From Bacillota bacterium (GTDB taxonomy: Bacteria > Bacillota > Clostridia > Christensenellales > CAG-138), in assembly GCA_023459335.1 (NCBI GenBank), contig JAEWUO010000036.1, positions 1 through 64,000 on the forward strand: DNA of 64,000 bases, written 5' to 3'. The notes under the pieces were generated by a model that saw only the letters and a list, made by a program, of their open reading frames with translations, ran no database searches and was not told the origin of the DNA. A program made the translations under genes and the position numbers. This document shows, piece by piece, positions 1 through 7,518 of this stretch (position 1 is the stretch's first letter; every line of letters starts with the position of its first letter).

Positions 1-835
1 CGGTGAGATACAGATCGCCAAAGTGGTGACCGTGCTGGTCGTTGACCGATTTAAAGTGATCGATGTCCGCAATACCGAAGACGAGCGGACCGGAAGAGGC
101 ATCTAAGTAGAGCGCGCGAAGCGACTCGTGAAGCGCTTTGCGGTTATATACGCCCGTCAGATCGTCGTATTGAAGCGATTCTTTGAGCAATTCCCGCTCG
201 ACTTCGTGCCGCAGACTTGCCTGATTCTTCCTGCGCTCATAGCGTATGATGACCGCCGTGACCAGGCTGCATCCCAACAAAACGGACACGATTACGAGAA
301 AATCGAACAGCCGGGCGGAATCCGAAAACAGGCTGACCTTATCCAGATCCCAGCGCAGGAACAATTCGGACAGGATCAGCGTCGCGACGGAAAAGGCGGA
401 GACGACGCCGGTCAGACGGTAATCGGCGTAGGTCGACGTGAGAAAAATAGCGAATGCGTACAGCGATGCCGTGGCAATAAATGCGCTGTGCGCCGTATAG
501 TAAATGAAGCAGATCAAGGCGAAAAGAAGGGATACCGCATAAATTTTAAAGTTCCTGTTGAAACGATTGGAGCGAATCAGATACGCGCCGAGCGCAAGGT
601 TGAGTCCGGCAAAGCCGCTGGGAACGACAATAAACTTGCCGATATAACGATCGATGGTGGTCGTCAGGATATTGGAGTTCGCAATAAATAAAGCGAAAAC
701 GCACTCGATAACAAACGCGACGCCGACAAGCGCGATCGCAAGCCGAAAATGGAGCCTGCGCCACTCGTCCACAATACGGTTCAGATCGTTCTGAATCGCT
801 TCGATTTGAAGCGTATGCCGTTGAGCATCTTCCAT
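1..835 (-). CDS. Membrane-anchored GGDEF-domain protein (probable diguanylate cyclase), C-terminus outside window
   Basis: The frame runs off the left edge, so only about 278 N-terminal residues are visible. A short basic/helical N-terminus is followed by roughly six hydrophobic segments (from about residue 30 to 198), then a linker and the start of a GGDEF domain at about residue 223 (YDDLTGVYNR, later IADIDHFKSVND, which supplies a metal-binding Asp). The GGDEF signature itself lies beyond the edge, so catalytic competence cannot be judged. By family it would make cyclic di-GMP at the membrane, with the multi-pass region as sensor. The start is an ATG at 835 with a weak AGG upstream; an in-frame TTG at 886 is an alternative. 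Family call is firm, activity is unknown. Confidence 0.85.
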   Translation of the reverse strand, partial: MEDAQRHTLQIEAIQNDLNRIVDEWRRLHFRLAIALVGVAFVIECVFALFIANSNILTTTIDRYIGKFIVVPSGFAGLNLALGAYLIRSNRFNRNFKIYAVSLLFALICFIYYTAHSAFIATASLYAFAIFLTSTYADYRLTGVVSAFSVATLILSELFLRWDLDKVSLFSDSARLFDFLVIVSVLLGCSLVTAVIIRYERRKNQASLRHEVERELLKESLQYDDLTGVYNRKALHESLRALYLDASSGPLVFGIADIDHFKSVNDQHGHHFGDLYLT

Positions 836-960
836 GCGCGATACCTGCGTTCTTGTCGTTGCCGTGTCGGCGAAAGTAATGGACAATCATCAGCTCTATG
901 GTTTATTTTAACCGAATGGCAATCGCTTTGTAAACGGCGGATCAGCCTGCGACGAATGTT

Positions 961-1407
961 TTACCGCCAGCTTTGCAATTCAAGGATATTGCCTTCCGGA
1001 TCGGTTGCATAGACGAAAACGGCGTGACGACCGTCCGTGTAGTCCGCGCGGACGACTTCGCCGATCATTCCGCCGCCGCGAGAGAGAACGATTGCGAGCG
1101 TTTCCTCCACATCGTCCACCGCGAACGCGATGTGCGTGAACCCCGTTGCGTTGAGGGCGCCGGATGCGCGCGGAATCACCGAATTGTAGCCAAAGATTTC
1201 GAGCGTCGGCCCGCCGTCGCCATAGCCTGGCAGGGCGAGGTGTTCGCCGAAGATATGCGCCCGCTCGATTCCGGTGAGCCGGTCAACCCAGCCGCCGGAG
1301 AGGTCGCGCGTCTGGCCGATGCTGCGGCAGTCAAGCACGTCCCGATAGAACGAAACGAGCGAAGCGACGTCTTTGGCGATGAGGTTTGTATGCGCGTAAC
1401 GAATCAT
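961..1407 (-). CDS. VOC / glyoxalase-superfamily protein
   Basis: A 148-residue protein with two beta-alpha-beta-beta-beta modules typical of the vicinal oxygen chelate fold. Likely metal ligands are His in YAHTN near the N-terminus, Glu in TLEIFGYN, His in GFTHIAFAVDD and Glu in GNILELQSW at the C-terminus, matching lactoylglutathione lyase/dioxygenase-like relatives. The substrate cannot be told from sequence. The ATG at 1407 is preceded by AAAGGATAACGTC, a good ribosome site; the longer open frame upstream is untranslated leader. A TATAAT hexamer on the minus strand at 1561-1566 could be its -10, but the -35 is poor. It is divergent from the TetR gene, so it may share that regulator. Confidence 0.85.
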   Translation of the reverse strand: MIRYAHTNLIAKDVASLVSFYRDVLDCRSIGQTRDLSGGWVDRLTGIERAHIFGEHLALPGYGDGGPTLEIFGYNSVIPRASGALNATGFTHIAFAVDDVEETLAIVLSRGGGMIGEVVRADYTDGRHAVFVYATDPEGNILELQSWR

Positions 1408-1620
1408 GACGTTATCCTTTCCATTCCACACAGAAAACCGCGAATGACGATACGTGCGCAGGATTGAGCGGTTTGATTTGATCTGCCACGGCTCGCTCCA
1501 ATTCTCAACGGATCGTTGACAAATCATAAAAAAAGTGCGATCGCTGACGCATGATGATTTATTATAGCATTCCGTCCGTAAAACACGACGCGAAATTTTA
1601 CGCTTTTCATAAAGACTTGC

Positions 1621-1649
1621 TTTACAGATCCCGACGGGAAATGTACAAT
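1621..1649 (+). promoter_or_regulatory. Promoter of tetR-hydrolase operon
   Basis: TTTACA (1621-1626), a 17-bp spacer and TACAAT (1644-1649) match a sigma-A promoter. Predicted transcription start is about 1656, inside the palindrome at 1653-1671. Confidence 0.7.
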
Positions 1650-1652
1650 AAA

Positions 1653-1671
1653 CGTGACCGAAACGGTCACG
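1653..1671. promoter_or_regulatory. Perfect inverted repeat, probable TetR operator
   Basis: Arms CGTGACCG and CGGTCACG are perfect 8-bp inverted repeats around a 3-nt AAA centre. The repeat begins four bases after the -10 hexamer and covers the predicted transcription start, 26 bp before the tetR start codon. That position suits autorepression by steric block. TGACCG-type arms with a short odd spacer resemble many TetR-family operators; binding itself is inferred. Confidence 0.75.
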
Positions 1672-1696
1672 ATCTGAATGCCGGAAAGGGATGACA

Positions 1697-2302
1697 ATGG
1701 AGTACATGACGGTTGAAAACAACAGGCGTGAGCGCGCGATTCACGCCGCATGCGAGGTGTTCGCGCGATATGGTTACCGAAAATCTTCCATGAACGATAT
1801 CGCGCAAACAGCAAATCTGTCGAAAAGCGTGTTGTTCAAGTATTTTGATACGAAGGAAAACCTGTACCGAACGGTATTTCGCGCGGCTTCGGATGAAATT
1901 CTGGCTGCGGATTCGGCTGCGCGAGAGAAATCCGCCGCGGAGGAGGACATCTTTTCCATCATGCGGCGCGCGACGGACGAGCGCATGAGACTGTTTACGA
2001 AATCCCCGTGGGTCTATTCGTTTTCATACGCCGCGGCATTTGACGGCGATCCATTTGTACAGAACCTTGTACAGGAGGAATTAAAAGAACGAAATGATAA
2101 AACTTCGAAGTTGCCGGAATACCGCGGAATCCGGAAAGATATTCCGATCGAAGCGGCAAAGAAACTGATCTTCTGGGTGTCACAGGGATTTTTAGAAGAA
2201 AGAAGAAGATCGGGAATTCCGGCGCCGGAAACCTTAAAGGAAGAATTTCTGGAGTGGATCGAACGGCTGGAAAAACTGCTGAAGGAAGAAAGGAAAGTTT
2301 GA
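1697..2302 (+). CDS. TetR/AcrR-family transcriptional regulator
   Basis: A 201-residue protein. Residues about 8-55 form the TetR helix-turn-helix (ACEVFARYGYRKSSMNDIAQ, then NLSKSVLFKYFDTKENLY), followed by a helical ligand/dimer domain without recognisable specificity. The ATG at 1697 sits 6 nt after GGAAAGGG; the ATG at 1691 abuts the Shine-Dalgarno and is too close, while 1706 is also possible. A palindrome over the predicted transcription start (1653-1671) suggests autoregulation. The hydrolase follows after one base, so the two are co-transcribed, and the hydrolase or the divergent VOC gene is a likely regulatory target. Confidence 0.9.
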   Translation: MEYMTVENNRRERAIHAACEVFARYGYRKSSMNDIAQTANLSKSVLFKYFDTKENLYRTVFRAASDEILAADSAAREKSAAEEDIFSIMRRATDERMRLFTKSPWVYSFSYAAAFDGDPFVQNLVQEELKERNDKTSKLPEYRGIRKDIPIEAAKKLIFWVSQGFLEERRRSGIPAPETLKEEFLEWIERLEKLLKEERKV

Positions 2303-2303
2303 T

Positions 2304-3266
2304 ATGAATACGAGTTTCCCGGAGGAAATAACGCCGGCTATCAAAAAAACAACCCGGATGCAAAACGGGCTGGAAGGTACGGACGGATTGAAAAGGCACT
2401 TACTGACGGCGTGCGGCGGACCAGTCTGCGTCTATGAGGCGGGGGAACCAAGCCGTCCGGCGGTTGTGCTGTTGCATGGAGCCATGTACGACGAATCGCG
2501 TTTCAGCTGGGATTCCATGTTTCCTGCGTTAAGCGTGCATTATCATATGTTTGCCATCGATGCGCCGCGGCACGGGAAATCGCGCCCATGGGAAGGCGTT
2601 CTAGACCGCGCCAGACTGATGGAGATTTTATCCGACGTATTCCGGCAGCTTGCGCCGGCGCGATTCAGCATCGTGGGGCTTTCCATGGGCGGCGGACTCG
2701 CGATCGAGTATGCGGCGTCGCATCCGGAGCAGATTCCATCGATGGCGCTCTTCGAGCCGGGCGGGTTGAACGACATCGTGGAAATGCAGCAGCTATCCTG
2801 GCTGTACATCAAAACGCCGGGTATGCTGCGGTTTTTAAGCAGGCTTTATCATGGTTATGACGACGCGAAACTCCAAAAACTCGTAACGAGCTTTTTTACC
2901 AAAGGTACGGCGCCGGTCAATGCTACGCGTTTAGCGGCGATACTAAAGGATGAGATCAACGGCAAATATTCGTACGGAGAACGCGACATGGACGATTGGC
3001 AGCTCAGCGCGATGGCGCCGTTTCGACTGAAGTGGGAACTGCTCAAGGAGATCGAAGCGATTCAATGCCCGACGCTCTGGCTGCGAGGAGCGGAGAGCAA
3101 ACTCGTAAAGCAACACGAGATCGACCGCGCGGTGCGCCTTGCGCAGAGCTGCGGCGCGAAGGCGGAGCAGATGCTGATTCAGCACGCAGGGCATATGCTC
3201 CCGCTGGAACAGCCGGATCAGGCGAGCCAAGCGGTGCTTGCGTTTCTGGACCGCACAGCAAAATAG
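2304..3266 (+). CDS. Alpha/beta-fold hydrolase
   Basis: A 320-residue protein of the alpha/beta hydrolase superfamily. Visible are the oxyanion-hole motif LLHGAMYD (HG at 58-59), the nucleophile elbow GLSMGG (Ser127) and the C-terminal catalytic His in HAGHMLPLE (about 297). The acid is probably in the strand around LWLRGAES. The lid region (about 150-225) is helical. No signal peptide is seen, so it is cytoplasmic. Substrate unknown; esterase, lyase-like or haloperoxidase-like activities are all possible. The start follows AGGAAAG and comes 1 nt after the tetR stop, so it is translationally linked. It ends 36 nt before the convergent acetyltransferase gene. Confidence 0.9.
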   Translation: MNTSFPEEITPAIKKTTRMQNGLEGTDGLKRHLLTACGGPVCVYEAGEPSRPAVVLLHGAMYDESRFSWDSMFPALSVHYHMFAIDAPRHGKSRPWEGVLDRARLMEILSDVFRQLAPARFSIVGLSMGGGLAIEYAASHPEQIPSMALFEPGGLNDIVEMQQLSWLYIKTPGMLRFLSRLYHGYDDAKLQKLVTSFFTKGTAPVNATRLAAILKDEINGKYSYGERDMDDWQLSAMAPFRLKWELLKEIEAIQCPTLWLRGAESKLVKQHEIDRAVRLAQSCGAKAEQMLIQHAGHMLPLEQPDQASQAVLAFLDRTAK

Positions 3267-3302
3267 AACCCGCCTTGTCTCATGTGAGGAGGAGAAGAAT
3301 AC

Positions 3303-4196
3303 TTATTTCGCAAGATCGGAAAGAAACCGCTGCGCGCGCGCCCGGTAATACCCGCTGGCCGTTTCGGAGACGAACCCGCAGGACAGATAGAGATGCAGCG
3401 CAGATGCGTTCAGCGCATTTACTTCGATCAAAATATCGGTCTTATCGTCCGCAAGCAGTTCCTTCAGAAGAAGAGAGATGATACCGCGGCCGATGCCTCT
3501 GCCCTGCAGGGCGGGCAATACGCCGAGGCCGTATATCGTCGCCTCGCCGTCTTCATATCCGACGCCGCAGATGCCTGCGGGTTCTCCGTTCAGCAGGGCG
3601 ATAAACTGCGTACGACGATTGGACGCGAGTGCGGCGGAAAGAAAATGCCGCGCGCGTTCCTGCGGCTCATGAAAACTCTCGGCACTGACGTGCGCCATCG
3701 CGTCCAGATCCTCATCCTTTGCGCGCCGCAGGGTCAGCCCCTGCGGAATCCGCAACTCTTTCCTATCGAACGACCGGTCGAAACGGAGGCTGAACTCGGT
3801 GTATTCGAGTGCGACGCCAAGGCGAGCGAGCGCGGCGACACCGCTTTCCGACTGCCGTTCGGCGACAAAGAGAAGGTCGGGGATTCCGAATTGCTGGGCG
3901 GATCGCGCCGCAGCGGCGGTCAGCGCGCGGAACACGCCGGACCTGCGGTATTCCGGACGCGTAAGGCCGACGATCTCCGCTTCTTCCTGCGTCGGCGCGA
4001 AGAAGGTCATTACGCCCAATGGCGTTTCATTCTCCAGAAGTATGAACAGGCAGGGGATCTCTTTTGAAAAATTCAGCGAGGGATCGAGATAAAGCGAACC
4101 TTTCAGCCCGTCGTATGCCTTGCAGCGCTCTTCCAGTTCGCGCGCCAGCCGCACGGCCTGCAGATCGGGCGCGGCGTAGGATTGAATCAGCCTCAT
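3303..4196 (-). CDS. Tandem GNAT acetyltransferase (two GNAT domains)
   Basis: A 297-residue protein with two GNAT folds. The first half (residues about 1-140) has VGLTRPEYRRSGVFRAL, a degenerate acetyl-CoA loop. The second has the classic motif A, YGLGVLPALQGRGIGRGIIS, and a C-terminal NASALHLYLSCGF motif B. By family it transfers an acyl group from acyl-CoA to an amine; the substrate is unknown, and the N-terminal copy may be structural because its loop departs from R-x-x-G-x-G/A. ATG at 4196 overlaps the stop of the upstream GNAT gene by 4 nt, implying translational coupling. Confidence 0.85.
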   Translation of the reverse strand: MRLIQSYAAPDLQAVRLARELEERCKAYDGLKGSLYLDPSLNFSKEIPCLFILLENETPLGVMTFFAPTQEEAEIVGLTRPEYRRSGVFRALTAAAARSAQQFGIPDLLFVAERQSESGVAALARLGVALEYTEFSLRFDRSFDRKELRIPQGLTLRRAKDEDLDAMAHVSAESFHEPQERARHFLSAALASNRRTQFIALLNGEPAGICGVGYEDGEATIYGLGVLPALQGRGIGRGIISLLLKELLADDKTDILIEVNALNASALHLYLSCGFVSETASGYYRARAQRFLSDLAK

Positions 4197-4795
4197 GTTT
4201 CCTCCGGTTTCGCCAAGGCAGGGGGGACGTGCGCGCGCACGAGCATGCGGTGCGTGCCCATCGGCGAGACGGGCCGGAACCCCAGCGCTTCGTATTGATG
4301 CAGCTTTCCGGTATAGGAGGGCTGCGGCGTCGATTCCTTTACGATGGGAAACGCCTCGACGATTCCGCCGCCGTTTGCCGCGATATAGTCCATCGCGAAC
4401 GACAGCACGCGGCCGGAGAGATGCCGCCTGCGGCAGGATTTGTCCACGAAGACACAGGCGATGCGCCAGTCCGGCTTTTGCTCCTGCGAAATATGCAGCG
4501 CGCGATACGCGGGACTGCGGTCGAAGGAGACGAAATACTGCGCGGGTCCGACGTTGCACCAGCCGATCGGAACGCCGTCCTGATACGTCACGATACCGCA
4601 GGCCGTTCCGTCGTCGAGATAAGCCTTCATGCGCGCATGCCGCTCCTCACGCGTGCTCTTTGAATAATCGGCGGAAGAGACGCGGTGGTACACGCACCAG
4701 CAGCCGCCGCATACGCCCCTGTGGCGCAGGAACATTGCCTCAAAGTCGGGCCAGGTGACGGGGTCCAGCGGACGATAGGTGAAAATTGATTCCAT
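4193..4795 (-). CDS. GNAT-family N-acetyltransferase
   Basis: A 200-residue protein of GNAT type. The central part (PIGWCNVGPAQYF, then IACVFVDKSCRRRHLSGRVL) fits the beta4-alpha3 region that holds acetyl-CoA, with an Arg-rich loop in place of the usual Q-x-x-G-x-G. A Cys-rich N-terminal stretch (HRGVCGGCWCVYH) recurs in related uncharacterised acetyltransferases. Start ATG at 4795 follows a GGGGGA Shine-Dalgarno. It is the first gene of a two-gene unit, overlapping the next by 4 nt. A TATAAT on the minus strand at 4858-4863 may be its -10; the -35 is weak. Confidence 0.75.
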   Translation of the reverse strand: MESIFTYRPLDPVTWPDFEAMFLRHRGVCGGCWCVYHRVSSADYSKSTREERHARMKAYLDDGTACGIVTYQDGVPIGWCNVGPAQYFVSFDRSPAYRALHISQEQKPDWRIACVFVDKSCRRRHLSGRVLSFAMDYIAANGGGIVEAFPIVKESTPQPSYTGKLHQYEALGFRPVSPMGTHRMLVRAHVPPALAKPEET

Positions 4796-4978
4796 AAGCG
4801 AAAATCCCCCGCGGTCGTTCAGGAAAAAGCAGAATCAAATCTTTTCTCTTATCGTCTATTATACAAAATGGACATGGCTTCGACCAGCGACAAAACACGC
4901 AAAGAAAAATAAATCATCCGGAACAAATCTCCGTCTGAGACTTTACAAAAAGCCCGGAAATTGTTCAGTACGGAAGTA

Positions 4979-5314
4979 TCACGCCAGCGACGCGACGTAT
5001 TCGATCGACTGCTCGAAAATCGCGAAATCCTTCTGATATTCCGCCGGATGTTCCCGCGTGAGCCGAATCCATTCCTTCATCACGCGCCGGCCCATAGGAA
5101 TGAATGGCGCGACGCCTTCCTGAGCAAGAAGAGCCTGGACGCGAACGGGCGGCAGCTTGACGCCGACCGAATCTTCGTACACGCATGCGAAAAGCTTCTT
5201 CCCGACGAAGTAGGCGGGATAGCCGAACATCTTGCCGGGGGAGACGATCTCGATCGGCAGCAGAATCGCGTCGAGCGCGTCTTTGATCGCGGGGCTGAAA
5301 TAAACGCTGCCCAT
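4979..5314 (-). CDS. TfoX N-terminal domain protein
   Basis: A 111-residue protein consisting only of a TfoX/Sxy N-terminal-like domain: the segment MFGYPAYFVGKKLFACVYED followed by GVKLPPVR is characteristic. In proteobacteria this domain is part of the competence regulator Sxy; free-standing copies in Bacillota have no established role, so no competence function is claimed. It lies 46 nt after the double-GNAT gene on the same strand and is probably co-transcribed with it. The start at 5314 has AAGGG about 12 nt upstream, a long spacing. Confidence 0.75.
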   Translation of the reverse strand: MGSVYFSPAIKDALDAILLPIEIVSPGKMFGYPAYFVGKKLFACVYEDSVGVKLPPVRVQALLAQEGVAPFIPMGRRVMKEWIRLTREHPAEYQKDFAIFEQSIEYVASLA

Positions 5315-5360
5315 AATATGCGGATGCCCTTTCGGTTTTTTGCTGGAAGGAATGGAATGA

Positions 5361-6404
5361 TTATAACGTCAGGCTCATGTAAACAGTCCCCGCGACGGGG
5401 CTGTCGTAATACGGTTCGATCTCAACGAAACCGAGACTGCGATAAAGCTTCTGCGCGCGCTCCATCGTTGCGAGCGTATCCAGCAGAATCTCACGATAAC
5501 CGATCGACCGCGCATCGGAGACGATCCGTTCGGCAAGCAGTCTGCCGATCTGCAATCCGCGCTTTTCAGGATGCACGTATAACCGCTTCATCTCCGCCCG
5601 CCGCGTATCGAACCGGCGTAATGCGACGCACCCGGAAGGTTCGCCGTCGACCCTTGCAAGATAAAGTCTGCCGTCCGGCGCTGCATACTTTCCCGGCAGG
5701 TCTTCATACTCCTTCGAAAAGTTCTGATATTCGAGATCGATGCCGAGGGAAGAGGTATATTTGATGAAGAGCGTTTTTACTTCTTCAATCTGCCGGCGGG
5801 TTTCGACGATTTCAATCTGCACGGCGCCGCCGCTGTTTTCGGCGGGTACCGCAGTATGCGCGGTTTGCGCCGCCCATTCATTCAGATGAAGAGCGTATAC
5901 GCAGTCATCGCACCATTCTCCGTTGATGAGAACGCTCTTGACCAGATGCGCTTCTTCCCGAAACCCGAGCCGCTCCAGCAGACGGATGGATTTTATATTG
6001 CCGGGATCGACGGAAGCGGCGATCCTTCGTATGTTCCAGGCGGAAAATGCCTCGCGCACGACGGCGGTGGCAGCTTCGGAAGCGTAGCCTTTCCCTTGAA
6101 ATTCAGGCGCAAGCGTATATCCGATTTCGATTTCATCCGGATATACGAAATGAATGCCGATGTCGCCGATCAGCGTTTCGCCATTCAGGCAGATTCCCAG
6201 CTGCAGCCACGCACCGGGCGTATGCAGTGCGGTCTGTTCGTTTTTTTTCAGAAACGAATGGATTTCGGTGAGCGACTTCGGATGCCAGGACTGATACCGG
6301 CAGACCTCCGGCAGGGAGCGATAGCGAAAGAACGCCGCTCCGTCCGAACGCACCAACGGACGCAGGGTGACGTTATCGGCAGCAATAGAAATGAAATAAT
6401 TCAT
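5361..6404 (-). CDS. Fused RimJ/RimL-type and GNAT acetyltransferase
   Basis: A two-domain protein of about 347 residues. Residues 1-165 resemble RimJ/RimL-like acetyltransferases (VTLRPLVRSDG, then EIGYTLAPEFQGKGYASEA with the acetyl-CoA loop QGKGYA, then NIKSIRLLERLGF). Residues about 185-347 are a second GNAT (MKRLYVHPEKRGLQIGRLL, then AQKLYRSLGFVEIEPYY). Both keep motif A, so both may be active; substrates are unknown. ATG at 6404 is chosen over an in-frame GTG at 6413; neither has a strong Shine-Dalgarno. It heads a unit with the TfoX-N gene downstream. Confidence 0.85.
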   Translation of the reverse strand: MNYFISIAADNVTLRPLVRSDGAAFFRYRSLPEVCRYQSWHPKSLTEIHSFLKKNEQTALHTPGAWLQLGICLNGETLIGDIGIHFVYPDEIEIGYTLAPEFQGKGYASEAATAVVREAFSAWNIRRIAASVDPGNIKSIRLLERLGFREEAHLVKSVLINGEWCDDCVYALHLNEWAAQTAHTAVPAENSGGAVQIEIVETRRQIEEVKTLFIKYTSSLGIDLEYQNFSKEYEDLPGKYAAPDGRLYLARVDGEPSGCVALRRFDTRRAEMKRLYVHPEKRGLQIGRLLAERIVSDARSIGYREILLDTLATMERAQKLYRSLGFVEIEPYYDSPVAGTVYMSLTL

Positions 6405-6738
6405 TCGGTACACTCAATACTCGGAAGATCAGCGAAGGCAATAAAAACGTTTCAATTCGATTCCGCCAACCGCTCTCTTCCGGCGATAAGACCTTTCATA
6501 TAGATTAAATTGTTTAGATTAAACTATTCCAAAACGCAGAATCTTTTCTTCTTCTGCGTCGGCGCATTCAAGCAGCGGTTCTATGTCAGAATCTTTCCTG
6601 ACACGATCCACCTCTGACGCTTAAGAAACAGTTTATCATAATTTTAAGCGGTACGGAATCATGCCCGAACCGGAGAATTAAAAGCAAACGGGGATCGCCG
6701 ACAGGCAACCCCCGTGTTTTAGCGGAATATTGTACGGA
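6405..6738. other. Intergenic region with direct repeat and two hairpins
   Basis: No gene is seen here. Contents: a 9-bp direct repeat TAGATTAAA at 6501-6509 and 6515-6523; a hairpin at 6535-6558 (CGCAGAA/TTCTGCG, 10-nt loop); a second hairpin at 6585-6602 (GTCAG/CTGAC) whose loop repeats the AATCTTT word of the first; and the importer terminator at 6681-6720. Any promoter for the double-GNAT gene should lie near the AT-rich direct repeat, but no clear hexamers stand out. Confidence 0.5.
6681..6720 (-). terminator. Terminator of the amino-acid importer operon
   Basis: Read on the minus strand, a CGGGG/CCCCG stem with flanking AAAC/GTTT pairing (6686-6693 with about 6710-6720) is followed by a moderately T-rich tract (TTGCTTTTAATT). 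It lies just beyond the ATPase gene stop. The tail is not a perfect T-run. Confidence 0.6.
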
Positions 6739-7509
6739 TCAGAGCACGCTTCTGAGGAAGTTTACCGCCTTCTCGTTTTTCGGGTGGTCGAAGAGCTCCT
6801 TCGGCGTGCCTTCTTCGAGGATCATGCCGTCTGCCATGAACACCACACGATCGGCGACCTCTCTGGCAAAACCCATTTCGTGCGTGACGACCAGCATGGT
6901 CATGCCCTGCCTGGCCAGGCCCTTCATGACGTTGAGCACCTCGCCCACGAGTTCCGGATCCAGAGCGCTGGTCGGTTCGTCGAAGAGCATGATCTCCGGT
7001 TCCATGGCAAGCGCGCGTGCGATGGCGACGCGCTGCTGCTGCCCGCCGGAGAGCTTGCTCGGATAAACGTCCAGCTTGTCCGAGAGGCCCACGCGGTCAA
7101 TGATTTCCACCGCGAGCTTCTGCGCGGCTTCCTTGGTTTTCTTGCGAACGAGAACCTGCGCGATCATGACGTTCTCCAGCACGGTTTTATGCGGGAAAAG
7201 ATTGAACCGCTGGAACACCATACCCATTTCCAGCAGCATCGCTTTCTGCGCTTCCGGCTCGACGCGGTGGATCGTATGGTTGTGTTCCCGATGGAGAAAC
7301 AGTTCGTCCTTGATGTAGATTTTTCCGCTCGTGATCTTCTCGAGCTGGTTGAGAGAGCGCAGGTAGGTCGACTTTCCTGCGCCGGAGGGGCCGATGATGC
7401 AGATCACTTCGCCCTTCTTCACGGAAAGATTGATATCCTTGAGAACCTCCAGGGTTCCAAAGCTTTTATAGAGATGTTCGGTTCGGATAATGTACTGATA
7501 ATCACTCAT
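6739..7509 (-). CDS. glnQ: Polar amino-acid ABC transporter ATPase (GlnQ type)
   Basis: A 256-residue ATPase with Walker A GPSGAGKST (40-48), Q-loop, signature LSGGQQQRVAIARAL, Walker B IMLFDEPTSALDPE and switch His (VVTHEMGFA). Length and the motif spacing fit the polar amino-acid transporter family (GlnQ/HisP/ArtM). It energises import by the permease encoded 9 nt upstream, using the lipoprotein encoded before that. The amino acid cannot be named from sequence; glnQ is used as a family name. It is the last gene of the three-gene operon and is followed by a terminator. Confidence 0.93.
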   Translation of the reverse strand: MSDYQYIIRTEHLYKSFGTLEVLKDINLSVKKGEVICIIGPSGAGKSTYLRSLNQLEKITSGKIYIKDELFLHREHNHTIHRVEPEAQKAMLLEMGMVFQRFNLFPHKTVLENVMIAQVLVRKKTKEAAQKLAVEIIDRVGLSDKLDVYPSKLSGGQQQRVAIARALAMEPEIMLFDEPTSALDPELVGEVLNVMKGLARQGMTMLVVTHEMGFAREVADRVVFMADGMILEEGTPKELFDHPKNEKAVNFLRSVL

Positions 7510-7518
7510 ATGCGCGCC

